The notes under the pieces: model-generated | The model's input: the letters and a program-made list of their open reading frames with translations, nothing else | What the model was told of the DNA's origin: nothing | Database searches by the model: none | Source of the DNA: Micropruina sonneratiae | Lineage (GTDB): Bacteria > Actinomycetota > Actinomycetes > Propionibacteriales > Propionibacteriaceae | Assembly (NCBI RefSeq): GCF_025972045.1 | Contig: NZ_JAPDHX010000003.1 | Coordinates: 124,001 to 188,000 of the forward strand | Reading direction: 5' to 3' | DNA length: 64,000 nucleotides | Part shown: positions 21,210-29,131 of the stretch, in pieces | How the letters are laid out: every line of letters starts with the position of its first letter | Numbering within the stretch: the first letter of the stretch is position 1 | Program-made: the position numbers and the translations under genes

Positions 21210-22190
21210 GTGACTCTCGAGATCGGCGTCGACTCCTCGTTCGCGCAGTCGATCAGCGAGCGCCTGCAGTCGATCGAAGCGCGGCTGTCGGCGTCCGCCT
21301 TCGGCCAGACGCCGTTCGTGACCGAGGTGGCGTCGCACATCATCAACGCCGGCGGCAAGCGGTTCCGGCCGCTGCTGGTGGCACTGGCCTCGCAGCTGTA
21401 TCCGGGGGCCGACGACGACGCGATCGAGCGGGCGGCGATGGTGGTCGAGCTGACCCACGTCGCCAGCCTGTACCACGACGACGTGATGGACGATGCCGAG
21501 CTGCGTCGCGGTGCCGACAGCGCCAACCACCGGTGGGGCAACTCGGTGGCGATCATGATCGGCGACTTCCTCTTCGCGCGGGCGTCCTCGATCGTGGCGA
21601 CCCTGGGCGTCGAGTACGTCACGCTGCAGGCGGAGACCTTCGCCCGGCTGGTGCAGGGCCAGATCGCCGAGACGCGGGGGCCCGCCGCGGACGACGACCC
21701 GGTGGGCCACTACCTGCAGGTGGTGGCCGACAAGACCGGCTCGCTGATCGCCGCGTCGGCGGTGTTCGGCGGCATGGTGTGCGGCGCCCCCCAGCCCGTG
21801 CTGCAGGCGCTGGCAGCCTTCGGTGAGGAGATCGGCGTCGTGTTCCAGCTCAGCGACGACATCATCGACATCGCCAGCGACTCCACCGGCAAGACGCCCG
21901 GCACCGATCTGCGCGAGGGCGTCTGGACGCTGCCGACCTTGCTGGTGCGCTCCGCCGACGACCCCGCGGACGCCCGGCTGCGTGAACTGATCGGTCGGCC
22001 GCTCGACGATTCCGACGAGCTGGCCGAGGCGCTGGGGTTGATGCGCTCGCACGACGCGCTGGCCAAGGCGCGGGCCGAGGTCGACCGGCGGGCCCAGGTG
22101 GCGAAGGACCACCTGTCGCGACTGCCGGCGTCGGTCGCCCGCGAGGCGCTGTACGAGTTGTGCGATCAGATCGTCTCGCGCAGCGCCTGA
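21210..22190 (+). CDS. Polyprenyl diphosphate synthase (menaquinone side chain)
   Basis: This trans-polyprenyl synthase (326 residues) would build the long isoprenoid tail of menaquinone from IPP. The first aspartate-rich motif DDVMD is at residues 90-94 and the second is in LSDDIID. The GGKRFRPLL segment near residue 50 is also typical. The GTG at 21210 is favoured because AGGAAG lies just upstream; a GTG at 21180 would add ten residues without a good ribosome site. Placement after nuoN and near menF points to quinone synthesis. Chain length cannot be read reliably from sequence. Confidence 0.88.
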   Translation: MTLEIGVDSSFAQSISERLQSIEARLSASAFGQTPFVTEVASHIINAGGKRFRPLLVALASQLYPGADDDAIERAAMVVELTHVASLYHDDVMDDAELRRGADSANHRWGNSVAIMIGDFLFARASSIVATLGVEYVTLQAETFARLVQGQIAETRGPAADDDPVGHYLQVVADKTGSLIAASAVFGGMVCGAPQPVLQALAAFGEEIGVVFQLSDDIIDIASDSTGKTPGTDLREGVWTLPTLLVRSADDPADARLRELIGRPLDDSDELAEALGLMRSHDALAKARAEVDRRAQVAKDHLSRLPASVAREALYELCDQIVSRSA

Positions 22191-22285
22191 GCCGTCCCAC
22201 AGAGCGTTCACGCTTGCCAGCATTCCGCACGGGCGGCAGACTCGACCCGAGACAGCCGCCGTTCGACAGTTCCCTGGAGTAGCCC

Positions 22286-23644
22286 ATGCCACGTCCCCAC
22301 GTCGTCATCATCGGCTCCGGTTTCGGTGGCCTGTTCTCAGCGCGCGCCCTGGCCCGGGCCGACGTGGACGTGACGCTCATCAGCAAGACCACCGCCCACC
22401 TGTTCCAGCCGCTGCTGTACCAGGTGGCGACCGGCATTCTCTCCAGCGGCGAGATCGCACCCGCCACCCGCGACATCCTGCGCAATCAGAAGAACGCGCG
22501 GGTGCTGCTCGGCGATGTCAGTTCGATCAACCTGAACAGCCGCATCGTGGTGGGCGAGAAGCTGTCGAAACAGATCATCCTGCGGTACGACCATCTCATC
22601 GTCGCCGCCGGCGCCGGCCAGTCGTACTTCGGCAACGACCACTTCGCGACCTTCGCGCCCGGCATGAAGAGCATCGACGACGCGCTCGAGCTGCGCGCCC
22701 GCATCTTCGGCGCGCTCGAGATGGCCGAGCTCAGCCAGGACGCCGCCGAGCGCCGCTCGCTGATGACGTTCGTCATCGTCGGCGCCGGCCCCACCGGGGT
22801 CGAGCTGGCCGGTCAGATCGTCGAGCTGTGCCACAAGACGCTGGTCGAGTCGTTCCGGAACATCGACACCCGGCAGTGCCGGGTGCTGCTGCTCGACGCC
22901 GCCCCGGTGGTGCTGCCGCCGTTCGGTCCGAAGCTGTCCGCGGCCGCGCAGAAGGAGTTGGAGCGGATCGGCGTCGAGGTGAAGCTCAACGCGATGGTGA
23001 CCAACCTCGACGCGACCGGCCTCGACATCAAGAACCCCGACGGCAGCACCGAGCGCATCGACGCGATCTGCAAGGTGTGGGCCGCGGGCGTCCAGGCCAG
23101 CCCGCTGGGTCGGACGCTGGCCGAGCAGTGCGGCATCGAGACCGACCGGGCCGGGCGGGTGCCGGTGCAGCCCGACCTGACCCTGCCCGGACACCCGGAG
23201 GTGTTCGTGATCGGCGACATGATGGCGCTGGACCGGCTGCCCGGCGTCGCGCAGGTGGCCATCCAGGGCGCCAAGTACGCCGCGAAGAAGATCATCGGCG
23301 AGCACAACGGCACCCCGGTCACCGAGAAGTTCAGCTACTTCGACAAGGGCTCGATGGCGGTCATCAGCCGCTTCGGGGCGGTCGCCAAGATCAGCGACAA
23401 GGTGCAGTTCAGCGGCTTCATGGCCTGGCTGGCCTGGCTGGGATTGCACCTGATCTACGTGGTCGGCTTCAAGAACCGGATCACCACCCTGCTGCACTGG
23501 ACGATCACCTTCCTGGGCAGTGGGCGTTCCGAACGGGTCACCACCGACCAGCAACTGGTCGGCCGCCTCGCGGTCAAGCAGCTCGGCCCCGCGTTCGAGC
23601 CGACCATCTCGGGCATCCTCGACCCCAAGAAGATCCAGGACTGA
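22286..23644 (+). CDS. ndh: Type II NADH dehydrogenase
   Basis: This 452-residue flavoprotein is a non-pumping NADH:quinone oxidoreductase. The FAD motif VVIIGSGFGGLFSAR is at the N-terminus, the NADH Rossmann motif VIVGAGPTGVELAG is near residue 165, and a C-terminal amphipathic region with Trp-rich hydrophobic residues (MAWLAWLGLHLIYV) would hold it on the membrane. The start follows CTGGAGTAGCCC. Its proximity to the nuo operon gives the cell both pumping and non-pumping NADH entry points to the menaquinone pool. Confidence 0.93.
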   Translation: MPRPHVVIIGSGFGGLFSARALARADVDVTLISKTTAHLFQPLLYQVATGILSSGEIAPATRDILRNQKNARVLLGDVSSINLNSRIVVGEKLSKQIILRYDHLIVAAGAGQSYFGNDHFATFAPGMKSIDDALELRARIFGALEMAELSQDAAERRSLMTFVIVGAGPTGVELAGQIVELCHKTLVESFRNIDTRQCRVLLLDAAPVVLPPFGPKLSAAAQKELERIGVEVKLNAMVTNLDATGLDIKNPDGSTERIDAICKVWAAGVQASPLGRTLAEQCGIETDRAGRVPVQPDLTLPGHPEVFVIGDMMALDRLPGVAQVAIQGAKYAAKKIIGEHNGTPVTEKFSYFDKGSMAVISRFGAVAKISDKVQFSGFMAWLAWLGLHLIYVVGFKNRITTLLHWTITFLGSGRSERVTTDQQLVGRLAVKQLGPAFEPTISGILDPKKIQD

Positions 23645-23670
23645 GTCCTCGCTGTCGCTAGTACGGCCTC

Positions 23671-23778
23671 CTAGATCCCGGCGTGCGCCTGGATGACGTG
23701 AGGTCACGTCATTCCCGCGCTTGACCCGGGACCTGCGGGCGGTGCGGGCCACGTCATCCCGGCTTGACCCGGGATCTC
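23671..23778. repeat. Cluster of GTCATCCCGGG palindromic repeats, copy 2
   Basis: Three related units lie in the gap after ndh: an inverted, degenerate one (TAGATCCCGGCG to GGATGACG, 23671-23699), a unit GTCATTCCCGCGCTTGACCC from 23707, and CGTCATCCCGGCTTGACCCG from 23752. The last is a clean copy of the element at 2894 and 58683. The cluster separates ndh from the amidase gene. Confidence 0.7.
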
Positions 23779-23836
23779 TGGTCGGTGCGACGCCACCTCC
23801 CGGTCGTGACCGCCGGGGCAGGGCGGAGGTGACAGG

Positions 23837-25273
23837 ATGGCGGCCATGCTGGACGCCTCCACCTACACCTCGCTGTCCGCCCTGGACATCGCCCGGGAGG
23901 TGAATGCCGGGCAGCTGTCGGCCGTCGAGGTGGCCGAGGCCGCCCTTGCCCTCGCCGAGCAGCGCGGGCCGCAGTTCGGTGCGTTCACCCACGTCGCCCC
24001 GGCGCGGGCGCTCGAAGACGCCCGGCACACCGACCGGCGGATCCGCGCCGGCGAACGGCTCCGGCTCGCCGGCGTGCCGTGCCCGATCAAGGACCTCAAC
24101 CAGGTCGCCGGGTTGCCGTGGGCGGCCGGCAGCGCCGCGCTGCAGGGGGTGGTGGCCGAGACGGACGACCCCATCGTGGGCTGGTTCGCCGACGCCGGCA
24201 CCAGCATGATCGGCAAGACGAACGTCCCGGAGTTCGGATTGCCCTGCTACACCGAACCCGACACCGGCCCGCCCGCCGTGACGCCGTGGGATCCGACCCG
24301 TTCGGCGGGCGGCTCCAGTGGGGGAGCGGCCGCCGCGGTGGCGTCCGGTATCGCGCCGATCGCCCACGCCTCGGACGGCGGCGGCTCGATCCGCATCCCG
24401 GCGTCCGCCTGTGGGCTGGTCGGGTTCAAGGCCAGCCGCGGCCTGATCTCGTCGGGCAACCGGCCGCCGGGCCCGGGACTCGGCACCGACGGTGTGCTCA
24501 GCCGGACGGTCCGGGACACGGCGCTGGCCCTGGACGTGCTCGCCGGGCCACACCCCGGCGACACCTACTGGGCCCCGACCGCGCCGGGCGGCTACCTGGC
24601 CGCCTGCGGCCGCACCCCGGCGCGGCTACGGGTCGGCCTGCTCACCACTCCGGTGATCGCCGACGACGCCGACGTGCACCCCGCCTGCCTTGACGCCGTC
24701 GCCAGGGCCGCGCTCCTGCTCGAGGGGCTGGGGCACGATGTCACCGAGGCGGCCGTCCCGTTCGCCGCCGAGCAGTGGCAGGCCTTCGCCTCGGTCTGGT
24801 CGCTGGGGGCCTTGAGCATCCCACTGCCGCCCGGGGCCGAGCCGCTGCTCACCCCGCTGACCCGCTGGCTGCGCGACGCCGGACGCCGGGCGAGCGCGCT
24901 CGAGTTCGCCGGCGCGCTGGCGTCCATCCAGTTGCTGACCCAGCAGGTGGCGCGGGCGTGGGAGCGGTTCGACGTGGTGCTGTCGCCGACCTTGGCGCAG
25001 CCGCCGGCCGTGCTGGGCAGCCTGCGCGACGATGCAGACCCGGCAGGGGACTTCGCCGCCCAGACCCGTTTCACGCCGTGGACGTCGGTGTACAACCTGA
25101 CCGGACGACCCGCCGTCAGCCTGCCGTTGCACACCGCCACCGCCGCGGGCGCCGGCTCGCCGGAACTGCCCATCGGGGTGATGCTGGGCGGCACCTTCGG
25201 CCGCGAGGACGTGCTGCTCGGGCTGGCCGCGGCCCTCGAAGAGGTCGCCCCCTGGCACGGACCCGCACTCTGA
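23837..25273 (+). CDS. Amidase signature family enzyme
   Basis: This 478-residue enzyme belongs to the amidase signature family (Ser-cisSer-Lys). The glycine/serine-rich motif AGGSSGGAAAAVASG near residue 155 holds the catalytic serines, and the lysine is in CPIKDLNQVAG near residue 80. The substrate cannot be told; the family covers aliphatic and aryl amides, 6-aminohexanoate oligomers and the GatA transamidase subunit. No gatB or gatC is nearby, so it is probably a stand-alone amidase. The start at 23837 has GGAGGTGACAGG before it; an ATG at 23846, seven bases after CAGGAT, is an alternative leaderless start. Confidence 0.85.
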   Translation: MAAMLDASTYTSLSALDIAREVNAGQLSAVEVAEAALALAEQRGPQFGAFTHVAPARALEDARHTDRRIRAGERLRLAGVPCPIKDLNQVAGLPWAAGSAALQGVVAETDDPIVGWFADAGTSMIGKTNVPEFGLPCYTEPDTGPPAVTPWDPTRSAGGSSGGAAAAVASGIAPIAHASDGGGSIRIPASACGLVGFKASRGLISSGNRPPGPGLGTDGVLSRTVRDTALALDVLAGPHPGDTYWAPTAPGGYLAACGRTPARLRVGLLTTPVIADDADVHPACLDAVARAALLLEGLGHDVTEAAVPFAAEQWQAFASVWSLGALSIPLPPGAEPLLTPLTRWLRDAGRRASALEFAGALASIQLLTQQVARAWERFDVVLSPTLAQPPAVLGSLRDDADPAGDFAAQTRFTPWTSVYNLTGRPAVSLPLHTATAAGAGSPELPIGVMLGGTFGREDVLLGLAAALEEVAPWHGPAL

Positions 25274-25285
25274 GCACGCCGGGTC

Positions 25286-25314
25286 CGTCATCCCGGGCCT
25301 GCCCCGGGATGACG
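25286..25314. repeat. GTCATCCCGGG palindrome, copy 3, between convergent genes
   Basis: CGTCATCCCGGG, a five-base loop CCTGC, then CCCGGGATGACG is a perfect 12-bp inverted repeat. It sits 12 bases after the amidase stop and 7 before the end of the peptidase gene, so it probably acts as a bidirectional terminator. Confidence 0.75.
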
Positions 25315-25321
25315 GGTGCCG

Positions 25322-27238
25322 CTACCAGATCTTCACGCGTTCCTCGGGCGGCAGCCACAGCTCGTCGTCGCCGGTGACGCCGAACGCGTCGTAGAACTCG
25401 GGCAGGTTGCGCACCACCTGGTTGCAGCGGAACTCGTCGGGAGCGTGCGGGTCGTTGGTGAGCTGGGTGATCAGCGCCTCGGGCCGGATCTTCTGCTGCC
25501 AGGCCCGCGCCCAGGCGAAGAAGAGCCGCTGCGCACCACTGAGGCCGTCGATGGGTTCGGGTTCCTCGTCGCCGATCGCCAGCCGCCAGGCCTGGTAGGC
25601 GATGGCGAGCCCGCCCAGGTCGCCGATGTTCTCGCCCAGGGTGAGTTCGCCGTTGACGTCGTGCCCGGGGGTCTCGGCCGGGCTCAACGTGTTGTACTGC
25701 TCGACTAGGGCCCGGGTGCGCTCCTCGAAGGCGGCCTTGTCCTCGGGCGTCCACCAGTCCCGAAGCTTGCCGTCGCCGTCGCAGGTGGCGCCCTGGTCGT
25801 CGAATCCGTGCCCGATCTCGTGGCCGATCACAGCCCCGATCGCGCCGTAGTTGACGGCCTCGTCGGCGTCCGCGGTGAAGAACGGCGGCTGCAGGATCGC
25901 GGCCGGGAAGACGATCTCGTTGCGCAGCGGGTGGTAGTAGGCGTTCACCGTTTGCGGCGTCATCAACCACTCGTGCCGGTCGATCGGGCCGCCGAGCTTG
26001 GCGAGTTCGTAGGCGGCCTCGAACTCCGCCGAGCGCAGCACGTTGCCCAGCAGGTCGTCCGCGCGGATCTCGAGCGCGGTGTAGTCCCGCCACCGGTCCG
26101 GGTAGCCGATCTTGGGGATGAACTTGGACAGCTTGTCCAACGCCTGCGCGCGGGTGGTCTCGGTCATCCAGTCCAGTTCGCTGATCGAGATCCGGTACGC
26201 CTCGACCAGGTTGGCCACGAGTTCATCCATGCGCTGCTTCGCCACCGGCGAGAAGTGCCGTTCGACGTACAGCCGGCCGACCGCCTCGCCGAGGCAACGC
26301 TCGACCAGGGCGATGCCGCGTCGCCACCGCTCCCGGTTGGTCGGGATGCCGTGCAGCACGGTGCCGTAGAAGGCGAACCGGGCGGCGACGAACTGCTCGG
26401 GCAGGTACGGCGACAACGCCGAGATGAGGTGGAAGCGGGCCCAGGCCCGCCAGGCCGGCAGGCGCTCGGCGCCCAGCAGGTCGGCCAGTTCGACGGCGAA
26501 CGACGGCTGCGCGTCGATCAGCTGATCGATCGGTCCGACCCCGGCGGCGGTGAACATCCGCAGCCAGTCCACGGTGCGCGCGAACGACGAGGGAGCGACC
26601 GGGTTGTACATCTGCACGAGGTCGCGGGTGCGCACCTTGTCCCAGTGCCGGGCGGCGATCTCGGTCTCCAGTTCGACCACCGAGCCCGCCCCGGTGGCGT
26701 CCAGGCCGGCCAACTCCAGGGTCGTGGCGACGTGCTCGCGATAGCGGGCCAGCACGTCGGCGAAGCGCTCGTCGCGGTAGTACTCCTCGTCGGGCAGGCC
26801 GAGCCCGGACTGGCCGACGAACAGCGCGTACCGGGTCGGGTCGCCCGGATCCGAATCGACATCGACATCGAGCGGCGATCCGGTGCGGCGCCGGACGCTG
26901 CGGCCGAAGTAGTCGAGCAGCGCCGGCAGGTCGTCGATGGCGTCGATCTCGGCGAGCAGCGGCGCCAGCGGCGCCAGGCCGCGGCGCTCGACGGTTTCGG
27001 TGTCCATGAACGACGAGAACAGGTCCTGCACCTTGGCGGCATCGGTGCCCGGCTCGGCGCCGGTCAGGCCGGTGACGATGTCGCGCACCGCGTCCTCGGC
27101 GGCGTCCCTGAGCACCGTGGTCGTGCCGTAGGAGGGCTTGTCGTCGGGTATCGCCGTGCTGGCCAGCCACGGGCCGTTGACGTGTCGGAACAGGTCGTCC
27201 TGGGCCCGGACGCCAGGGTCGAGATCGAACGCGGTCAC
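25322..27238 (-). CDS. pepO: M13 family zinc metallopeptidase (neprilysin-like)
   Basis: This 638-residue protein is an M13 oligopeptidase. The zinc motif HEIGH is at residues 473-477 with the third-ligand motif ENIGDLGG about 60 residues later, and NAYYHPLRNEIVFPAAILQPPFF precedes the zinc site as in neprilysins. No signal peptide or anchor is evident, so it is probably cytoplasmic like bacterial PepO. The start is GTG at 27238, six bases after a TAGGAT box, suggesting a leaderless mRNA. It stands alone and is convergent with the amidase gene. Confidence 0.93.
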   Translation of the reverse strand: MTAFDLDPGVRAQDDLFRHVNGPWLASTAIPDDKPSYGTTTVLRDAAEDAVRDIVTGLTGAEPGTDAAKVQDLFSSFMDTETVERRGLAPLAPLLAEIDAIDDLPALLDYFGRSVRRRTGSPLDVDVDSDPGDPTRYALFVGQSGLGLPDEEYYRDERFADVLARYREHVATTLELAGLDATGAGSVVELETEIAARHWDKVRTRDLVQMYNPVAPSSFARTVDWLRMFTAAGVGPIDQLIDAQPSFAVELADLLGAERLPAWRAWARFHLISALSPYLPEQFVAARFAFYGTVLHGIPTNRERWRRGIALVERCLGEAVGRLYVERHFSPVAKQRMDELVANLVEAYRISISELDWMTETTRAQALDKLSKFIPKIGYPDRWRDYTALEIRADDLLGNVLRSAEFEAAYELAKLGGPIDRHEWLMTPQTVNAYYHPLRNEIVFPAAILQPPFFTADADEAVNYGAIGAVIGHEIGHGFDDQGATCDGDGKLRDWWTPEDKAAFEERTRALVEQYNTLSPAETPGHDVNGELTLGENIGDLGGLAIAYQAWRLAIGDEEPEPIDGLSGAQRLFFAWARAWQQKIRPEALITQLTNDPHAPDEFRCNQVVRNLPEFYDAFGVTGDDELWLPPEERVKIW

Positions 27239-27244
27239 CGGGCG

Positions 27245-27250
27245 ATCCTA
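27245..27250 (-). promoter_or_regulatory. -10 box TAGGAT of the M13 peptidase (leaderless)
   Basis: On the minus strand TAGGAT ends six bases before the GTG start at 27238, which fits leaderless transcription. Confidence 0.5.
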
Positions 27251-27369
27251 TGCGCTGCGCCGTCGCCTCGGCCTCGCCGTATCGTGTGCTGCCACCCGTT
27301 CGGGGGTTGTGCTCGCCGAGCCGCCCGGCGAGGCTTGCCGACAACGATCAAACCGGAAGGCGAATCACC

Positions 27370-27528
27370 ATGTCCGAGCAGCAGCACGAGAGTGACACCG
27401 ACGCCGGTGTCACCGAGCAGGACTTCGGCAACCTCTCCGTCGAGGACGACCCGCAAGGCACCACCGATCCGGCCGACCTGGCCGACACGGCCGGCCCCGA
27501 CGACGACGGCGGGCGCCAGGACCCCTGA
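27370..27528 (+). CDS. Small acidic protein, 52 residues
   Basis: A short frame starts at ATG 27370 with CCGGAAGG eight bases upstream and ends at a terminator-like hairpin 12 bases downstream. The product is very acidic and rich in Asp, Thr, Gly and Pro, with no hydrophobic core, so it is probably disordered in the cytoplasm. No known family was recognised. The ribosome site, terminator and coding-like GC bias support it being real. Function is unknown. Confidence 0.6.
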   Translation: MSEQQHESDTDAGVTEQDFGNLSVEDDPQGTTDPADLADTAGPDDDGGRQDP

Positions 27529-27540
27529 GCTCCACCCTGC

Positions 27541-27569
27541 GACCCCCGGACGCCGCGCGTCCGGGGGTC
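27541..27569 (+). terminator. Hairpin after the small acidic gene
   Basis: GACCCCCGGACG pairs perfectly with CGTCCGGGGGTC across a five-base loop. There is no run of T after it, so it is a GC-rich terminator of the actinobacterial type. Confidence 0.7.
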
Positions 27570-27624
27570 GTGCTCTGGTCGGACGTCGGCGTGAGCGGGC
27601 GGCCGCCCGGCAGGCGTCGACCCA

Positions 27625-27630
27625 TAGACT
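27625..27630 (+). promoter_or_regulatory. -10 box TAGACT before the DoxX-like gene
   Basis: TAGACT lies 42 bases upstream of the ATG at 27673, leaving a short leader that contains the ribosome site GAGAGGAAC. It separates this gene from the terminated upstream small gene. Confidence 0.45.
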
Positions 27631-27672
27631 GATTCGGGCGGCTCCGGCCGCGACGATCGAGAGGAACAACCG

Positions 27673-28059
27673 ATGTCTCTGCTCTCCGCACTGGCGCGAG
27701 TCGCGCTGGGCACCCCCTTCATCGTGCTGGGCTACCAGGCCGCGAAGGAACCCGGCGGCCGGACCAAGGCCGCCGCCGCGTTCGGCATCCCCGAGGAGTA
27801 CGCGGACCAGGCGGTACGGCTCAACGGCGGCGCGATGGTCGCCGGTGGCCTGGCCATGGCCCTGGGGATCGCTCCGCGGCTCGGTGCGCTGACCGTCGCC
27901 GGCGCGTTGCTGCCGACCACCCTCGCGGGCCACCCGTTCTGGAAGGGTGACGAGCAGGCCAAGGCCGCCAACCAACTGCAGGCGCTGAAGAACCTGGGCC
28001 TGCTGGGTGGACTGCTGGCCGTCGCTGCCACGCCTCGCGCCGGTTCCGACCAGGACTGA
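27673..28059 (+). CDS. DoxX-like small membrane protein
   Basis: This 128-residue protein has four hydrophobic segments and the DoxX family pattern: an N-terminal helix ending in GxPFIVLGYQAAKEPGG, a small-residue helix (GGAMVAGGLAMALGIAPRLGAL), and a third with HPFW. The family is membrane-embedded with poorly defined roles; some members act with redox enzymes. Nothing in the neighbourhood fixes its role. The korAB genes downstream are on the opposite strand. Confidence 0.75.
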   Translation: MSLLSALARVALGTPFIVLGYQAAKEPGGRTKAAAAFGIPEEYADQAVRLNGGAMVAGGLAMALGIAPRLGALTVAGALLPTTLAGHPFWKGDEQAKAANQLQALKNLGLLGGLLAVAATPRAGSDQD

Positions 28060-28081
28060 TCCGCTACCGCCGGCGGTCGGC

Positions 28082-29131
28082 TCAGTTGACCGTCCAGGTG
28101 TCCGAGCCGTTCAGCAGACCCTGCAGCGCCGTCAGTCTCTCGGCGGGCGAGGGCATCTCGACCTGCTCGCGGACGCCGTCGTCGAACGACGGCCGGTCCA
28201 CGTCGCGGAAGATGCCGATCGGCGCCTGCTGCAGGACGCCGGTGTCGGTCAGCCGCGACAACGCGAACGCCGCGGTCGGGTCGTCGGCCCGGGCGTCGTG
28301 GACGACGACCCGAGCGGGGTCGGCGTCGGCGGTGTCCACCACCTCGAGCGAGCCGTCCGTGCGCCGCACCACGGACCTAGCGCCGTCCGGCCCGAACGTC
28401 ACCGGCTGGCCGTCGACCAGCCGGATCACGCCCGGCGCCTTGGGCCCCTTCAGTTCGAGGAACGCGTCGTCGTTGAAGATCGGGCAGTTCTGGTAGATCT
28501 CCACCAGGGCCGCACCACGGTGGGCGACGGCGGCGGTCAGCACCTCGGTCAGGTGCGCCCGGTCCGAGTCGATCGTCCGCGCGACGAACCCGGCCTCTGC
28601 GCCGAGCGCCAACGAGATCGGGTTGAACGGGTAGTCCACCGAGCCGACGGGGGTCGACTTGGTCACCTTGCCCAGCTCGGACGTCGGAGAGTACTGACCC
28701 TTGGTGAGACCGTAGATGCGGTTGTTGAACAGCAGGATGGTGATGTTCACGTTGCGCCTCAGCGCGTGGATCAGGTGATTGCCGCCGATGCTGAGGGCGT
28801 CTCCGTCACCGGTGATCACCCACACGGCCAGGTCGTCGCGGGCCGTGGCCACGCCGGTCGCGATCGCCGGCGCGCGGCCGTGGATCGAGTGCATCCCGTA
28901 GGAGTCCACGTAGTACGGGAAGCGTGACGAGCAGCCGATCCCGGACACGATCACGGTGTTCTCGCGCCTGATACCCAGCTGCGGCATCAGCCCCTGGAAG
29001 GCGGCCAGCACGGCGTAGTCGCCGCAGCCCGGGCACCAGCGCACCTCCTGGTCGGAGGTGAAGTCCTTGCGGTTCAGCGGGGTCAGTGCCAGCGGCACCC
29101 CGGACAGCCCGGAGGAGGTGGTCGCGGTCAT
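28082..29131 (-). CDS. korB: 2-oxoacid:ferredoxin oxidoreductase, beta subunit
   Basis: KorB (349 residues) is the thiamine-diphosphate subunit of a 2-oxoacid:acceptor oxidoreductase, most likely 2-oxoglutarate:ferredoxin oxidoreductase. Motifs are WCPGCGDYAVL near residue 35, GIGCSSRFPYY near 65 and the TPP/Mg motif GDGDALSIGGNH near 110. The ATG at 29131 overlaps the korA stop by four bases. The C-terminal 60 residues after the core are variable. The pair provides a CoA-dependent, ferredoxin-linked alternative to 2-oxoglutarate dehydrogenase, as in mycobacteria and streptomycetes. Confidence 0.93.
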   Translation of the reverse strand: MTATTSSGLSGVPLALTPLNRKDFTSDQEVRWCPGCGDYAVLAAFQGLMPQLGIRRENTVIVSGIGCSSRFPYYVDSYGMHSIHGRAPAIATGVATARDDLAVWVITGDGDALSIGGNHLIHALRRNVNITILLFNNRIYGLTKGQYSPTSELGKVTKSTPVGSVDYPFNPISLALGAEAGFVARTIDSDRAHLTEVLTAAVAHRGAALVEIYQNCPIFNDDAFLELKGPKAPGVIRLVDGQPVTFGPDGARSVVRRTDGSLEVVDTADADPARVVVHDARADDPTAAFALSRLTDTGVLQQAPIGIFRDVDRPSFDDGVREQVEMPSPAERLTALQGLLNGSDTWTVN

